The notes below the pieces were generated by a model. It saw only the letters and a program-made list of their open reading frames with translations. It did not search any database and had not been told where the DNA came from. Below are positions 7,183 through 15,666 of a DNA stretch of 22,488 nucleotides, one piece after another; within the stretch, counting starts at the first letter, position 1, and each line of letters opens with the position of its first letter. This DNA is from Candidatus Cloacimonadota bacterium (GTDB lineage: Bacteria > Cloacimonadota > Cloacimonadia > Cloacimonadales > Cloacimonadaceae). The position numbers were made by a program, and so were the translations under genes. The stretch is from assembly GCA_028683635.1 (NCBI GenBank), contig JAQUHL010000004.1, positions 1 to 22,488 on the forward strand, read 5' to 3'.

Positions 7183-9092
7183 GCATGGGCTTTCTGATCC
7201 TGTTACTTTCCCTGATCCCGGCCTTGGGGAAGCGCTCCGGATTCTTTGTCCTGTTTTGGATCCTGGGCTCGCTCACTCTGGGCTATGAATATACTTTGGC
7301 GCTATATGGCACAAGTGCCGGAAGCTGGATAATATCCTTTCCCGAGCCTCTGGGCACTGCCCACCTGGGCTTAAATCCCCTTTCCGCTTTCTTTGGTCTG
7401 GTCTTTTCCTTAGGGTTGCCTTTGGGGATGCTATATGGGCACTACTACCTGAGAGAACATCAAGAAGAGGGTCTGGGCTCGCATCTCTTCTGGCTCGGTG
7501 TGATGGGGCTCTCTATGCACGGGATACTATGGATCCGGCACACTCTGCTGTTCCTGATGCTTTGGGAAGTGATGAGCCTCTCCTCCTTCTTCTGCGTGAT
7601 CCAGGATAGGGATAAGAGCGTGAAGCCAGGCCTGGACTATCTGATCACCATGCAGGTGGGAGCATTCTTATTGCTGATCGGCTTTGGCCTGGCCTATCTG
7701 AGCAGTGGCAGCTTCGATTTTTCCACCCTCTCCGGCATGAACAGGATTCCCTTGTTCCTGCTATTGGCAGGCTTTTCCTTCAAGGCAGGCTTCTTTCCCG
7801 TCGCTTCCTGGCTTCCCCAGGCGCATCCTGTGGCACCTTCCCACGTCTCGGGAATCATGAGCGGAATGATGATCAAAACAGGGCTCTATGGTATCCTTTT
7901 GCTCATCAGTTGCAATCTCTTCTCCCTGGCGGAAATCCTCGTGTTTTTCCTGATTGCCCTGCTATCCTCCTTCTTCGGAGTAATCCATGCCCTGGCTGAG
8001 GATAACCTGAAGAGGGCCTTGGCTTTTTCCTCGATCGAAAACATGGGCATCATCGGCTTGGGCATCTGTATCGGCCTTTTGGGAGGCATAAGTGGTAACC
8101 CGGTGATGGCAAGCCTGGGCTTTGCAGGAGCGCTTTTGCACACCTTGTTCCACTCCCTGTTTAAACCACTGCTGTTCTATCTTTCAGGAAACGTCCTGAT
8201 CGCCACCCACAGCCTCAAGATAGACGAACTGGGTGGGCTTTCCAAAAGCATGCCTGCTACCTCGAGGCTCTTTCTGATCGGAGTTTTGGCGATCTCTGCC
8301 CTGCCGGTCGGAAATGGTTTCATCAGTGAGTTTACCATCTATTTTGGCATGATTCAGGGCTTGAAGAGCCAGTTTCTTCCGGCCATGCTGGTTTCCGTCT
8401 TTGCCCTGGCAGCCATGGCATTTGTGGGAGCGCTGGCCTTGATAGCCTTCAGCAAGCTCTACAGCATCAGCTTCCTGGGCACTGCCCGCAGCAGAAAAGC
8501 AGAAAAAGCCAGGGAAATGAAAGCCGGTATGCTCACTGCACCCGTCATCCTGGGAGTTTTGATCCTGGTTACGGGACTCACCGGTCAGTTTGCTTTACTT
8601 GGCATCAAACCCCTGCTCTCCTGGTTCGGATATCAGGAAGAAGCATTGCATGGCCTGCAGTTAGTGTTTGGGCAGATGGGGATAGTATTTGGCATTCTTA
8701 TTCTGTTTGGACTGCTGCTCTGGCTGGTGCGCCGGATTTGTGTCCGGGAAAGGCTTTCCAACACTTGGGGTTGTGGCTATCAGAAGCCCCGGGCGCGCAT
8801 GCAATACAATTCGCTGGCCTATACCCAACCGCTCTCCCATTTTTTGAAGCCCTTTATCCTGATCAAGAAAACCAGGGATTCCGAAAACGCCGTCTTCCCT
8901 GCCAAACTCGAATACCGGCAGGAGGTGCGGGACCTGGTCGAACGCTTTGTCATCCTCCCGGTAACCAGGTTGATAGCAGCCTTCCTTAAGCTCTTCTCCG
9001 GAATTCACAATGGCAAGACCAATAGCTACATTGCCTATAGCCTGGTTGTTTTGATCCTGCTGATGTTTTGGGTATTGAGGTTTGCACCATGA
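7179..9092 (+). CDS. HyfB/NuoL-like proton-translocating subunit
   Basis: This 637-residue integral membrane protein has about 15 hydrophobic segments and belongs to the Mrp-antiporter-like subunits of complex I and group 4 hydrogenases. Conserved charges of the ion channel are visible: E130 in MLWEVMSLSSF, K202 in GFSFKAGFFPVASWLPQAHP (just before the broken helix), and K233 in MMIKTGLYG. A SIENMGIIGLGI block and HSLFKPLLF follow. The C-terminal TWGCGYQKPRARMQYNS segment is characteristic of HyfB-type proteins. It should move protons or sodium across the membrane, driven by redox change in the peripheral arm. The ATG overlaps the upstream TGA as ATGA, with GAGGGG as ribosome site; ATG 7185 is an alternative. 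The adjacent genes overlap too, implying translational coupling. Confidence 0.9.
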   Translation: MSMGFLILLLSLIPALGKRSGFFVLFWILGSLTLGYEYTLALYGTSAGSWIISFPEPLGTAHLGLNPLSAFFGLVFSLGLPLGMLYGHYYLREHQEEGLGSHLFWLGVMGLSMHGILWIRHTLLFLMLWEVMSLSSFFCVIQDRDKSVKPGLDYLITMQVGAFLLLIGFGLAYLSSGSFDFSTLSGMNRIPLFLLLAGFSFKAGFFPVASWLPQAHPVAPSHVSGIMSGMMIKTGLYGILLLISCNLFSLAEILVFFLIALLSSFFGVIHALAEDNLKRALAFSSIENMGIIGLGICIGLLGGISGNPVMASLGFAGALLHTLFHSLFKPLLFYLSGNVLIATHSLKIDELGGLSKSMPATSRLFLIGVLAISALPVGNGFISEFTIYFGMIQGLKSQFLPAMLVSVFALAAMAFVGALALIAFSKLYSISFLGTARSRKAEKAREMKAGMLTAPVILGVLILVTGLTGQFALLGIKPLLSWFGYQEEALHGLQLVFGQMGIVFGILILFGLLLWLVRRICVRERLSNTWGCGYQKPRARMQYNSLAYTQPLSHFLKPFILIKKTRDSENAVFPAKLEYRQEVRDLVERFVILPVTRLIAAFLKLFSGIHNGKTNSYIAYSLVVLILLMFWVLRFAP

Positions 9093-9997
9093 TCCCGATT
9101 GTTATGATTATTTTCCTGCCTTTGCTCTTACCGGGAATCATTAACCGCAGCAAAGCCATCATGGCCGGACGCAAGGGACAAAGCATCTTCCAGCCCTACT
9201 ACCACTTTGCCAAACTCCTTGGCAAGGACGAAGTGGTGAGCAGCACCGCCGGATTCATCACCCGCATTGCACCCCTGATAGCTTTGGCAGCCACCCTTGT
9301 TGCAGCGCTGTTTATCCCCATGGGCTGGCAAAAATCTGTTCTGGGCTTTGGCGGGGACTTCGTTCTGGTTCTCTATCTCCTGGCTCTGGCAAAAGGAATA
9401 ATGGTGCTGGCAGCCATGGATAGCGGCAGCAGTTTTGAGGGTATGGGAGCCAGCCGGGAACTGAGCTTCACTGCCTTTTTGGAACCCGCTTTCATGCTTA
9501 TCCTCTCGGCTTTGATCTATAACGGTTCCCTGCAGTCCCTGGCCAGCATCATCAGTTGGCACAGCATCAATTTTCACGAGGTCTGGAGCCTGATCTCCGC
9601 TCTGCTGATCGCCAGCGCACTCTATATTATGCTCCTGGTGGAAGCCGCCAGAGTGCCCTTCGACGATCCGAACACCCACCTCGAACTCACCATGATCCAC
9701 GAAGTTATGATCCTGGACTATAGCGGATTCAGCCTGGCTTTGATCCACTATACCGCAGCGCTCAAGATGCTGATCTATTGCTCCCTGATCAGCAATCTTC
9801 TGATTCCGGGAAGCTTTTTCTGGGCACCGCTTATTTATTTTGTCCTGCTCTTTTGCCAGCTTGTCTCGATTGGACTGGTGGAAAGCCTGATGGCAAGATT
9901 CAGGATGAACCGCAATCTGGAACTGGTTCTGGTGCCGGTTTCCATCTCGCTGCTGGTGATGGCGGCTCTGATCGCCAGGACCCTGGGAGGCTGGTAA
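9089..9997 (+). CDS. HyfC/NuoH-like membrane subunit
   Basis: This 302-residue protein with about eight membrane segments is the subunit that connects the peripheral redox arm to the antiporter-like subunits. Family features are the N-terminal GRKGQSIFQPYYHFAKLLGK (28-47) and the cytosolic-loop signature VEAARVPFDDPNTHLELTMI (184-203), which continues into HEVMILDYSG. The carboxylates of this loop are conserved across NuoH, HycD and HyfC. I chose ATG 9089, which overlaps the previous TGA as ATGA and has TGAGG upstream. An in-frame TTG seven codons earlier is less likely. The gene ends in a TAATG overlap with the next one. Confidence 0.9.
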   Translation: MIPIVMIIFLPLLLPGIINRSKAIMAGRKGQSIFQPYYHFAKLLGKDEVVSSTAGFITRIAPLIALAATLVAALFIPMGWQKSVLGFGGDFVLVLYLLALAKGIMVLAAMDSGSSFEGMGASRELSFTAFLEPAFMLILSALIYNGSLQSLASIISWHSINFHEVWSLISALLIASALYIMLLVEAARVPFDDPNTHLELTMIHEVMILDYSGFSLALIHYTAALKMLIYCSLISNLLIPGSFFWAPLIYFVLLFCQLVSIGLVESLMARFRMNRNLELVLVPVSISLLVMAALIARTLGGW

Positions 9998-10626
9998 TGC
10001 TCGAAATCATGGTCCTGCTCTTTGGAATGAGCCTGCTCTTTGCCTCAGTCACCAACATGCTGAATCATCTTCTGCGCATTCTGATGTTCCAGGGCATCAT
10101 CCTCTTTACCATCACCCTGCTCAAAACTACTCAGCTAAACTGGCTCAGCTTCTCTTTAATCGACCTGGAAACCCTGATCTTCAAAGCTTTTGTGATTCCC
10201 TGGTTCATCAGGGATACGATCTGGAAAAACCAGGTGCACCGGGAAACTGAACCCAGCGTCTCTAATTTCTTTTCGCTGGCGACAATGAGCCTGATCTTTG
10301 TCTGCAGCTTTGCTTTGGCGGTGCTTTCCCAAGGCTGGTCGGACAAGCTGATGCCCCTGGAATTTGGAGTGGCTTTTGCAGCCATCCTCAAAGGCATCTT
10401 CATCATCATCGCCAACAAAAAGCTGATCACTCACCTGGTTGGCTATCTGATCCTGGAAAATGGGATCTTCCTGCTCTCGCTCTCCGCCGGCAGCCACCTG
10501 CCCTATATCGTGAGCCTGGGAGTGTCCCTGGATATCATGATCTCGATCCTGATCGCTGTGCTCTTCATCAACCGTATCAAATCCACCTTTGATGATGCGG
10601 ATAGCCCCACCGGACTGAAGGAATAA
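9997..10626 (+). CDS. HyfE-like membrane subunit
   Basis: The 209-residue hydrophobic protein has about six or seven membrane segments. Its start is the ATG sharing its A with the previous stop codon (TAATG), with GGGAGG six bases before it; longer in-frame starts lie inside the upstream gene. Features typical of HyfE, which combines a NuoK-like fold with extra helices, are the segment DLETLIFKAFVIPWFI (about 51-66), a KKLITHLVGYLILENGIFL stretch (about 147-165) with a buried glutamate, and the final LGVSLDIMISILI. It would contribute a small ion-translocation module between the NuoH-like and antiporter-like subunits. It has no homologue in simple six-subunit Ech hydrogenases but is common in Hyf, Hyc-like and Ehr clusters. 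Confidence 0.85.
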   Translation: MLEIMVLLFGMSLLFASVTNMLNHLLRILMFQGIILFTITLLKTTQLNWLSFSLIDLETLIFKAFVIPWFIRDTIWKNQVHRETEPSVSNFFSLATMSLIFVCSFALAVLSQGWSDKLMPLEFGVAFAAILKGIFIIIANKKLITHLVGYLILENGIFLLSLSAGSHLPYIVSLGVSLDIMISILIAVLFINRIKSTFDDADSPTGLKE

Positions 10627-10631
10627 CCACC

Positions 10632-11984
10632 ATGACCTATCTGCTTTTTGCTGTCCCGCTGCTTTTTGTGCTGATCTCCCTGTTCCTGAATAAAAATCTC
10701 TGGCTGGATATCCTCGTGCTGCTTCATGCCTTGCTGCAGCTTGGCCTGGGGGTGGGAGCCCACTTCCGGCAGGGACTGATCGGCGGGATGGATAGACTGG
10801 GACTGTTCATCTACCTGATCACCTCGCTGCTCTATACCGCCGTGGCTTTGTACCGCTTGGGCGGAGAACCGGCTGCTCCCACAAAAAGCTACCGGATCCA
10901 CAGCATCTGTTTGATGCTCTTCGTAGCTGCCATGGACGGTGCTTGCCTCGCCAAAGACCTGGGGTTGATCTGGATCTTTGTTGAAACTACCACCCTGGCT
11001 TCGGCAATGCTGATCAGCTTCGAGCATCGTAAAGCCTCTCTCGAAGCTGCCTGGAAATATCTCTTTATCTGCTCAGTGGGAATTGCCCTGGCTTTTGTGG
11101 GCATTCTGCTTCTGGTGATCGCTCAGCCGGAGCATGCCAATCTCAATCTGGCAAATCTGATCCGGGAGGTCGGATCCATCTCACCTTTCTGGCTGAGAAT
11201 GGCGTTCGTCTTCATCATGGTGGGTTTTGGAACCAAGATTGGCCTGGCACCTCTGCATTTCTGGCTTCCGGATGCCCATTCCGAAGCACCGGCTCCCATA
11301 TCCGCCCTGCTTTCGGGAGCATTGCTCAATACTGCCCTGATCCCGATTTTGAGATTTGATGGCCTGATGCGGGCAGCAGGATTGGGAGCAAGCGTACGCC
11401 AGATCTATATGCTGATGGGGATACTCAGCATCTTCGTGGCAGCGGTCTTTATGCTCAAGACTAAAAACTATAAACGTCTCCTGGCTTATTCCTCGATTGA
11501 AAACATGGGATTGGTCATGCTGGCCTTCGGGGCTGGAGGAATCGCCGTCTATGCGGGTTTTTTGCACATTCTGGGGCATTCCCTGGTCAAGGCCGCCTTC
11601 TTCCTCAGTGCCGGAAATGTGGTGGCCCTCTATCATGACAAACATTACCACAAGGTCTCAGGCTTGTTAGAAACCCACAAAGCCAGCGGCTGGTTGTGGC
11701 TGATCTCTTATGCCATGATCATCGGCATGCCACCCTCACCGCTGTTTATCAGCGAATTTCTGATCGCCACCGCCCTCATCCAAAGTGGAAATTGGCTCAT
11801 CCTTACTCTTCTGTTGATCCTCCTGGCTGTCATCGCCTGGGGACTCGGCAAAGCCAGCCTTATGATCACCATGGGGAAAAGCGGACAAAAACAAAAGCTG
11901 CAGCCTCTGATGGTGATCGCTCCTGCCAGCTTGCTGCTTCTGGCAGCAGTTATTGGTATCTGGCAGCCGGCCCTTCCCTTTTGA
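10632..11984 (+). CDS. HyfF/NuoN-like proton-translocating subunit
   Basis: This is a second antiporter-like protein: 450 residues, about 13-14 membrane segments. It shows E118 in IWIFVETTTLASAM, K202 in GFGTKIGLAPLHFWLPDAHS at the broken helix, a SSIENMG block (287-293), and K320 in HSLVKAAFFLSAGN. These are the channel residues of NuoL/M/N and HyfF. It starts five bases after the HyfE-like stop, with AAGGAA upstream. It closes the operon, which has the order large, small, HyfB-like, HyfC-like, HyfE-like, HyfF-like. Two antiporter-like subunits imply more ion translocation per electron pair than in Ech. A short palindrome, TTGATC-C-GATCAA, begins four bases before the end of the stop codon, and no clear terminator follows. 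Confidence 0.9.
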   Translation: MTYLLFAVPLLFVLISLFLNKNLWLDILVLLHALLQLGLGVGAHFRQGLIGGMDRLGLFIYLITSLLYTAVALYRLGGEPAAPTKSYRIHSICLMLFVAAMDGACLAKDLGLIWIFVETTTLASAMLISFEHRKASLEAAWKYLFICSVGIALAFVGILLLVIAQPEHANLNLANLIREVGSISPFWLRMAFVFIMVGFGTKIGLAPLHFWLPDAHSEAPAPISALLSGALLNTALIPILRFDGLMRAAGLGASVRQIYMLMGILSIFVAAVFMLKTKNYKRLLAYSSIENMGLVMLAFGAGGIAVYAGFLHILGHSLVKAAFFLSAGNVVALYHDKHYHKVSGLLETHKASGWLWLISYAMIIGMPPSPLFISEFLIATALIQSGNWLILTLLLILLAVIAWGLGKASLMITMGKSGQKQKLQPLMVIAPASLLLLAAVIGIWQPALPF

Positions 11985-12132
11985 TCCGATCAACCGGCAT
12001 ACTATCAAGTCCCGCACACCCCTCAGCAACAAGTGTGGTGGTTCCCCAGTTCACACCCTGCAGCATTAGCTAAAGATAGGAATATCATAAAGGTAACATA
12101 AGCCCGTTTAGGGGATTATACTATGCTCAATC

Positions 12133-12192
12133 TAAGACCATTGAAATGGGTTGTGGGGCGAAGCCCTACTCCTTTTAGGGCGGTGGGCTGGG
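12133..12192. mobile_element. MITE-like element, copy C (left end only, truncated)
   Basis: TAAGACCATTGA and the following GGGTTGTGGGGCGAAGCC and TCCTTTTAGGG blocks match the left 60 bases of copies A and B. The right half, including the other terminal repeat, is missing. It lies 20 bp downstream of the stop codon of the minus-strand PH-like gene, in the 228-bp gap after the Ehr-type operon. The rest of that gap holds nothing I recognise. Confidence 0.65.
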
Positions 12193-12212
12193 CAGGGATT
12201 ACGTCATTCAAA

Positions 12213-12746
12213 TCAAACACGATTTATTGCTTGTTCAAAGTGCTTCTGGAAACCCTTCTTCTTCCGTTCATTCCAATACATTTTGGAAAAAGAATTCATG
12301 GCAAAGCTTCGCCTTTTACCTCTTATCTTGAACTGAAGATATCCAAACCCCAGCTTTGGTACACTGATATCAGCATGCGAGATGCTCTCGCGTTTTTGTT
12401 TGAAGAGATTGGAAACAACTATCAAGCGCTTGTTCGTGATCAAAATCCCAACATGATCCAGGTGCGGAAGCCACAAAAAGAATGAAGCCGTCAGGACTGT
12501 AAGGCACAACGCCAGCGGTACCGGCAGTTTCAAGATCCCCTCCAGAAACAGGTACCCAAGATTCAGGCAGATAATAAACGCCAACGAATAATGAAAATAT
12601 GAGGCTCCCCTGTAAAAGGTTCCATAATCCAATGGCTCTTCGCCTGCCCAAATCTCCTCGCGGATCGCTTTCGCCATTTTTAGCTTTACTTTCTTCTCCT
12701 GCAAGAATATACTGAGCAGATCCTCACGGTTTTGATCTTCGTTCAT
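12213..12746 (-). CDS. Small membrane protein with bacterial-PH-like domain
   Basis: I start at the second ATG (12746, 177 residues) because GGAGG lies five bases before it; the first ATG at 12758 is itself part of that ribosome-site region. Residues 1-45 are charged and cytosolic. Two hydrophobic helices follow (about 51-69 and 76-94), then a PH-like beta region with ILITNKRLIVVS (101-112). The ITNKRL type of motif is typical of YdbS/bPH2-like proteins. A basic, aromatic tail completes the protein. Such proteins are usually membrane-anchored and of unknown function. No partner gene is adjacent: the left side is a truncated MITE and the right side a repeat region. Confidence 0.65.
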   Translation of the reverse strand: MNEDQNREDLLSIFLQEKKVKLKMAKAIREEIWAGEEPLDYGTFYRGASYFHYSLAFIICLNLGYLFLEGILKLPVPLALCLTVLTASFFLWLPHLDHVGILITNKRLIVVSNLFKQKRESISHADISVPKLGFGYLQFKIRGKRRSFAMNSFSKMYWNERKKKGFQKHFEQAINRV

Positions 12747-12835
12747 ATTATCCTCCATTGGGTCACCGCCTAAGTAAAGGAGCGAAGTTTGTCAATAAAA
12801 TCCTTACAATTCCATCGATAAATCACTATCGAATC

Positions 12836-13290
12836 CTGTAACTGTAGACCGTCTGTACCATAGGCTTCAGCCTGTCTGTAGCATAGGTTACTTACCTGTC
12901 ATTATCATTGGATCTGTTTAATATCAATAATCTATAACGAACGGGCTAAAGACCCGTGCTACGATGCTTCGCATGCACGCCGTACCACAGGCTTCAGCCT
13001 GTCTGTAGCACGGGCTTCAGACCGTCTGTAGCATAGGCTTCAGCCTGTCTGTACCATAGGTTACTTACCTGTCAATATCATTGGATCTGTTTTAGTATCA
13101 ATAACGAACGGGCTAAAGACCCGTGTTACGATGCTTCGCATGCACGCCGTACCACAGGCTTCAGCCTGTCTGTAGCATAGGCTTCAGCCTGTCTGTACCA
13201 TAGGTAACTTACCTGGATCTGTTTTAATATCAATAATCAATAACGAACGGGCTAAAGACCCGTGTTACGATGCTTCGCCACGTACCCTGC
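12836..13290. repeat. Palindrome-rich tandem repeat array (REP/BIME-like), about 2.5 units
   Basis: TAGGTTACTTACCTG-type blocks begin at 12884, 13057 and 13201, giving units of 173 and 144 bp. Each unit carries ACGGGCTAAAGACCCGT (12941, 13108 and 13247), a near-palindrome, followed by CGATGCTTCGC(ATGC). There are five copies of GGCTTCAGCCTGTCTGTA (12863, 12990, 13036, 13157 and 13180), preceded by ACA or ATA so that AGGCT/AGCCT arms form. Similar ACGGGCTAAAG and GGCTTCAGCCT strings occur as REP-type elements in other bacteria, often mobilised by RAYT (Y1) transposases; none is encoded here. This explains most of the 709-bp gene-free stretch. The remainder (13291-13467) shows only a short CTTGGG...CCCAAG hairpin near 13314. 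Confidence 0.8.
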
Positions 13291-13467
13291 CTATTATCTT
13301 TCACCTGCTGGGCTTGGGTATCTTATCCCAAGGAAGGTTTCACAATTCCTATAGAAACCCCATAAGAAAAGCCGTCCCAACCTGCTTTTCACAGGAAAGG
13401 GACAGCTTGAGGCTATGGATATTCTTCTTTTATATCGGATACCACTCCTTACCACGCGGGTGGAATC

Positions 13468-14409
13468 CTAAAAGGATACCTCGCGCCGTTTGTATAATTG
13501 GGTGGAGAGGATGATCATTACTGTAGAAAACAGGAGTTTAATTACCATATCCCAGGTGAAGAGGCTTCCCCACATTGTGGCAAGGAAGCCATCCGGGAGG
13601 CTGTTTATCTTCAGCATGAGATCTGTATTCAGGGGGCCTTTACCGTAATAGCTGCTGTACTCGGTACCGATCACCAAGGCTGTTTTGTGAAGATCCATGA
13701 ATCCGGAAAATGCGAGGTGGATCAACGCTTTGATCAGAGATGGGATACCCAGACCGTAGAGATAGTTCACAGTGCGGATCACGGCTTCGATACCAAAGAT
13801 GCTGAGGGCTGCGTAGGTGTTGTGGCTCTCCTTTTTTAAGGAAGAAAAAAGGGAATTGAAACTTCCGATCACCAGAAGGGCAATGGCCGTGTGCAACCAG
13901 CCCAAAAGCATGCCATTCAAACCCATCCACCAATCGGGACTGATTGGAGTGTTTAAAACCACGAAGAGATTGATCACCAGATAGTTCACAATTCCCAGGA
14001 GCAGCGAAACAAGGATGAACCCCCCGATCCCAACACTGTAGCGGGAAAGGGCGTTCTTCCAGATATTTACCGGCTGCGAACGGTGGAAAAGCTCGCATTT
14101 GTATTTGATATCGTGGTTGAAGAGACGCTGGGTAATCGCCTGCATGGCAAATCCGCAGATTATGGCGATGTAAAACACAAAGCTCGTGAACTGGGTCCCG
14201 AAGGATATAATTCCCCTTAGGGCATCGTTTTCCACGATCCCGGTGGGCAGAGCATTGAAGTTGAAGCTCAGAACGGCGTTTTTACTGATCGCTATCAGCC
14301 AAATGATTCCGGCCAGAAGATATATTCCGGCCACGATGAAGAGGGGTGACAGAAGTGCTACTTTGTGGACGGCAATATCTTTGCGGACGAGTGCTTTAAA
14401 TTGCTTCAT
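13468..14409 (-). CDS. ABC-2-like transporter permease
   Basis: The 313-residue integral membrane protein has about six hydrophobic segments (roughly 17-42, 68-90, 123-150, 162-188, 206-230 and 283-303). A short charged N-terminus (MKQFKALVRKDIAVHK) is typical of ABC-2-type permeases. Its start codon overlaps the ATPase stop (ATGA), with GGGAGGTGA just upstream, so the two are translationally coupled. The pair, with a GntR regulator in front, matches the layout of B. subtilis Ytr-like exporters, which are linked to cell-envelope stress. The substrate cannot be read from sequence. Downstream on this strand is the repeat array, with no convincing terminator. Confidence 0.82.
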   Translation of the reverse strand: MKQFKALVRKDIAVHKVALLSPLFIVAGIYLLAGIIWLIAISKNAVLSFNFNALPTGIVENDALRGIISFGTQFTSFVFYIAIICGFAMQAITQRLFNHDIKYKCELFHRSQPVNIWKNALSRYSVGIGGFILVSLLLGIVNYLVINLFVVLNTPISPDWWMGLNGMLLGWLHTAIALLVIGSFNSLFSSLKKESHNTYAALSIFGIEAVIRTVNYLYGLGIPSLIKALIHLAFSGFMDLHKTALVIGTEYSSYYGKGPLNTDLMLKINSLPDGFLATMWGSLFTWDMVIKLLFSTVMIILSTQLYKRREVSF

Positions 14410-15251
14410 GATTCACCTCCCACTTTGGCAAGGAACAGATCTTTGAGCTGGGGAACTCCATGTTCAGCATTGGGAAGATCAAGTTTCTGGTTTACCAGGG
14501 CATGGACGCAGCCCAGGCCTTCCCAGATCTGCAGGGGATTGTGTTTCTTCAGTTCTGCTGCATATTCCCTGGGCACCTTCACTTCCAGATAGCGGGATTT
14601 CAGTGCTTCGATATCTTCAGAAAGCAAGATCCTGCCTTTGTCGATGAAAATGATGTCTTGAAGGATGTGTTCCACTTCATCCACCTGGTGGGTGGAGACC
14701 AGGATCGTCTTCGATTCATCGAAGAAATCTCCCAGGATGGTATTGAAAAACTCCTTGCGGAAAACGATGTCCAGGCCGATAGTTGGTTCATCCAGGAGCA
14801 AAAACTCCACGTCCAGGGAAAGCACAATCAGAAGATAGAGCTTGGTCTTCATGCCCTTGGAGAGGGTCTTCACTTTCTGCTTGAGGGGAAGCTCACTTTT
14901 GAGCAGCATTGCATCTGCCTTGCGATCATTCCAGCAGGGATTGACACCTTTGATATAGGAGATCGTCTGCTGAACCGTCAGTCTGTCATCCAGAGCGCTT
15001 ACATCCGGGATGAAGGCGATGTTTTCAAAGAGACGATTGTCATTTTGTCCGATGGGTCTGCCATGATAGAGGATCTCGCCTTCATATTTGAGGAAGCCAA
15101 GCCTGCAGCGCATCAGAGTGCTCTTGCCTGCTCCGTTCTTACCGAGAAGGCCGATAATCCTGCCTTTGGGGATGCTGAGATCGACTTTGTCCAAGGCCTG
15201 GACATTTTTGAATCGTTTGCTTACACCTTTAATTTCCATGATGCTTTCCAT
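14406..15251 (-). CDS. ABC transporter ATP-binding protein (YtrB-like)
   Basis: A single ABC ATPase domain of 281 residues. It shows Walker A GKNGAGKST (37-45), a variant signature LSKGM (130-134; canonical LSGGQ), Walker B FLLLDEPTIGLD (150-161) and the switch histidine STHQVDEVEH (H188). The C-terminal 60 residues are a family-specific tail. It would energise the permease encoded just downstream. The ATG has GAGGAGG eight bases upstream and lies inside the 3' end of the GntR gene (23-base overlap). The permease begins in an ATGA overlap. All three genes are therefore one operon read on the minus strand. Confidence 0.9.
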   Translation of the reverse strand: MESIMEIKGVSKRFKNVQALDKVDLSIPKGRIIGLLGKNGAGKSTLMRCRLGFLKYEGEILYHGRPIGQNDNRLFENIAFIPDVSALDDRLTVQQTISYIKGVNPCWNDRKADAMLLKSELPLKQKVKTLSKGMKTKLYLLIVLSLDVEFLLLDEPTIGLDIVFRKEFFNTILGDFFDESKTILVSTHQVDEVEHILQDIIFIDKGRILLSEDIEALKSRYLEVKVPREYAAELKKHNPLQIWEGLGCVHALVNQKLDLPNAEHGVPQLKDLFLAKVGGES

Positions 15252-15621
15252 GGCTTTCCTCCTCGTATGTTTCTCTGATTAGATCCTGGATGCGCTCCAG
15301 CTTGATGCCCAATTGAACTGCCTTCTGAACGAAGCTTTTAACTTCAGTTTCAAAATATTCTGCCATGCGTTTTCTCCTTATGATCTCAAATGCCTGATCG
15401 GTCACGAAAAAGCCTATTCCCCTTTTTTTATAGATGATGCCCTCGACTTCCAATTCTCCGATCGTCCGCGATACTGTGAGCGGATTGATGGAATATTCTG
15501 CTGCCAGGGTGCGGATACTGGGCACGGGATCCTCAGCCTTCAGGTTTGTGCTGAGAATCACATCCTCAATTTCCATCTTGAGCTGCAGAAAGATGGGTAG
15601 CTTTCCGGTGAAAGTATTCAT
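15229..15621 (-). CDS. GntR-family (YtrA-type) transcriptional regulator
   Basis: The 130-residue protein consists of a winged helix-turn-helix (about 8-75) and a short helical C-terminal tail for dimerisation, the YtrA subfamily layout. Recognisable segments are PIFLQLKMEIEDVILS (9-24), VPSIRTLAAEYSINPLTVSR (33-52, recognition helix) and a beta-wing GIIYKKRGIGFFV (61-73). There is no large effector domain. YtrA-type regulators usually repress their own operon, here itself plus the ABC ATPase and permease. The start has a consensus AAGGAGGTGA site. An inverted repeat overlapping the promoter, described separately, is the likely operator. Confidence 0.9.
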   Translation of the reverse strand: MNTFTGKLPIFLQLKMEIEDVILSTNLKAEDPVPSIRTLAAEYSINPLTVSRTIGELEVEGIIYKKRGIGFFVTDQAFEIIRRKRMAEYFETEVKSFVQKAVQLGIKLERIQDLIRETYEEESHGKHHGN

Positions 15622-15640
15622 CTCACCTCCTTGTTATAGT

Positions 15641-15666
15641 GTCTTAGGAGACCAATACAGTAAGAC
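15641..15666. promoter_or_regulatory. Inverted repeat, candidate GntR operator
   Basis: GTCTTA and TAAGAC are perfect inverted 6-mers 14 bases apart, 20 bases upstream of the GntR start codon. The inner sequence includes a shorter palindrome (GTCT-TAGG-AGAC). The repeat covers the -10 region of the candidate promoter, as expected for autorepression. Confidence 0.4.

Noticed and set aside
9128..9748. A 206-residue minus-strand open frame in the Ehr-type operon
   Set aside because: It is a shadow of the NuoH-like gene; His/Gln-rich composition is typical of the antisense of a membrane-protein gene.
11981..11993. TTGATC-C-GATCAA palindrome at the end of the Ehr-type operon as a terminator
   Set aside because: A one-base loop cannot form a normal hairpin and no T run follows; it is noted only in the gene entry.
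12123..12485. A 120-residue plus-strand open frame
   Set aside because: It begins inside the truncated MITE copy and runs antisense to the better supported PH-like membrane protein gene.
12836..13290. CRISPR array
   Set aside because: The repeated units are 144-173 bp with several internal palindromic sub-repeats, spacing is irregular, spacers are not unique, and no cas genes are present.
14460..15278. A 272-residue plus-strand open frame
   Set aside because: It is antisense to the ABC ATPase, whose Walker motifs, start and operon overlaps are unambiguous.
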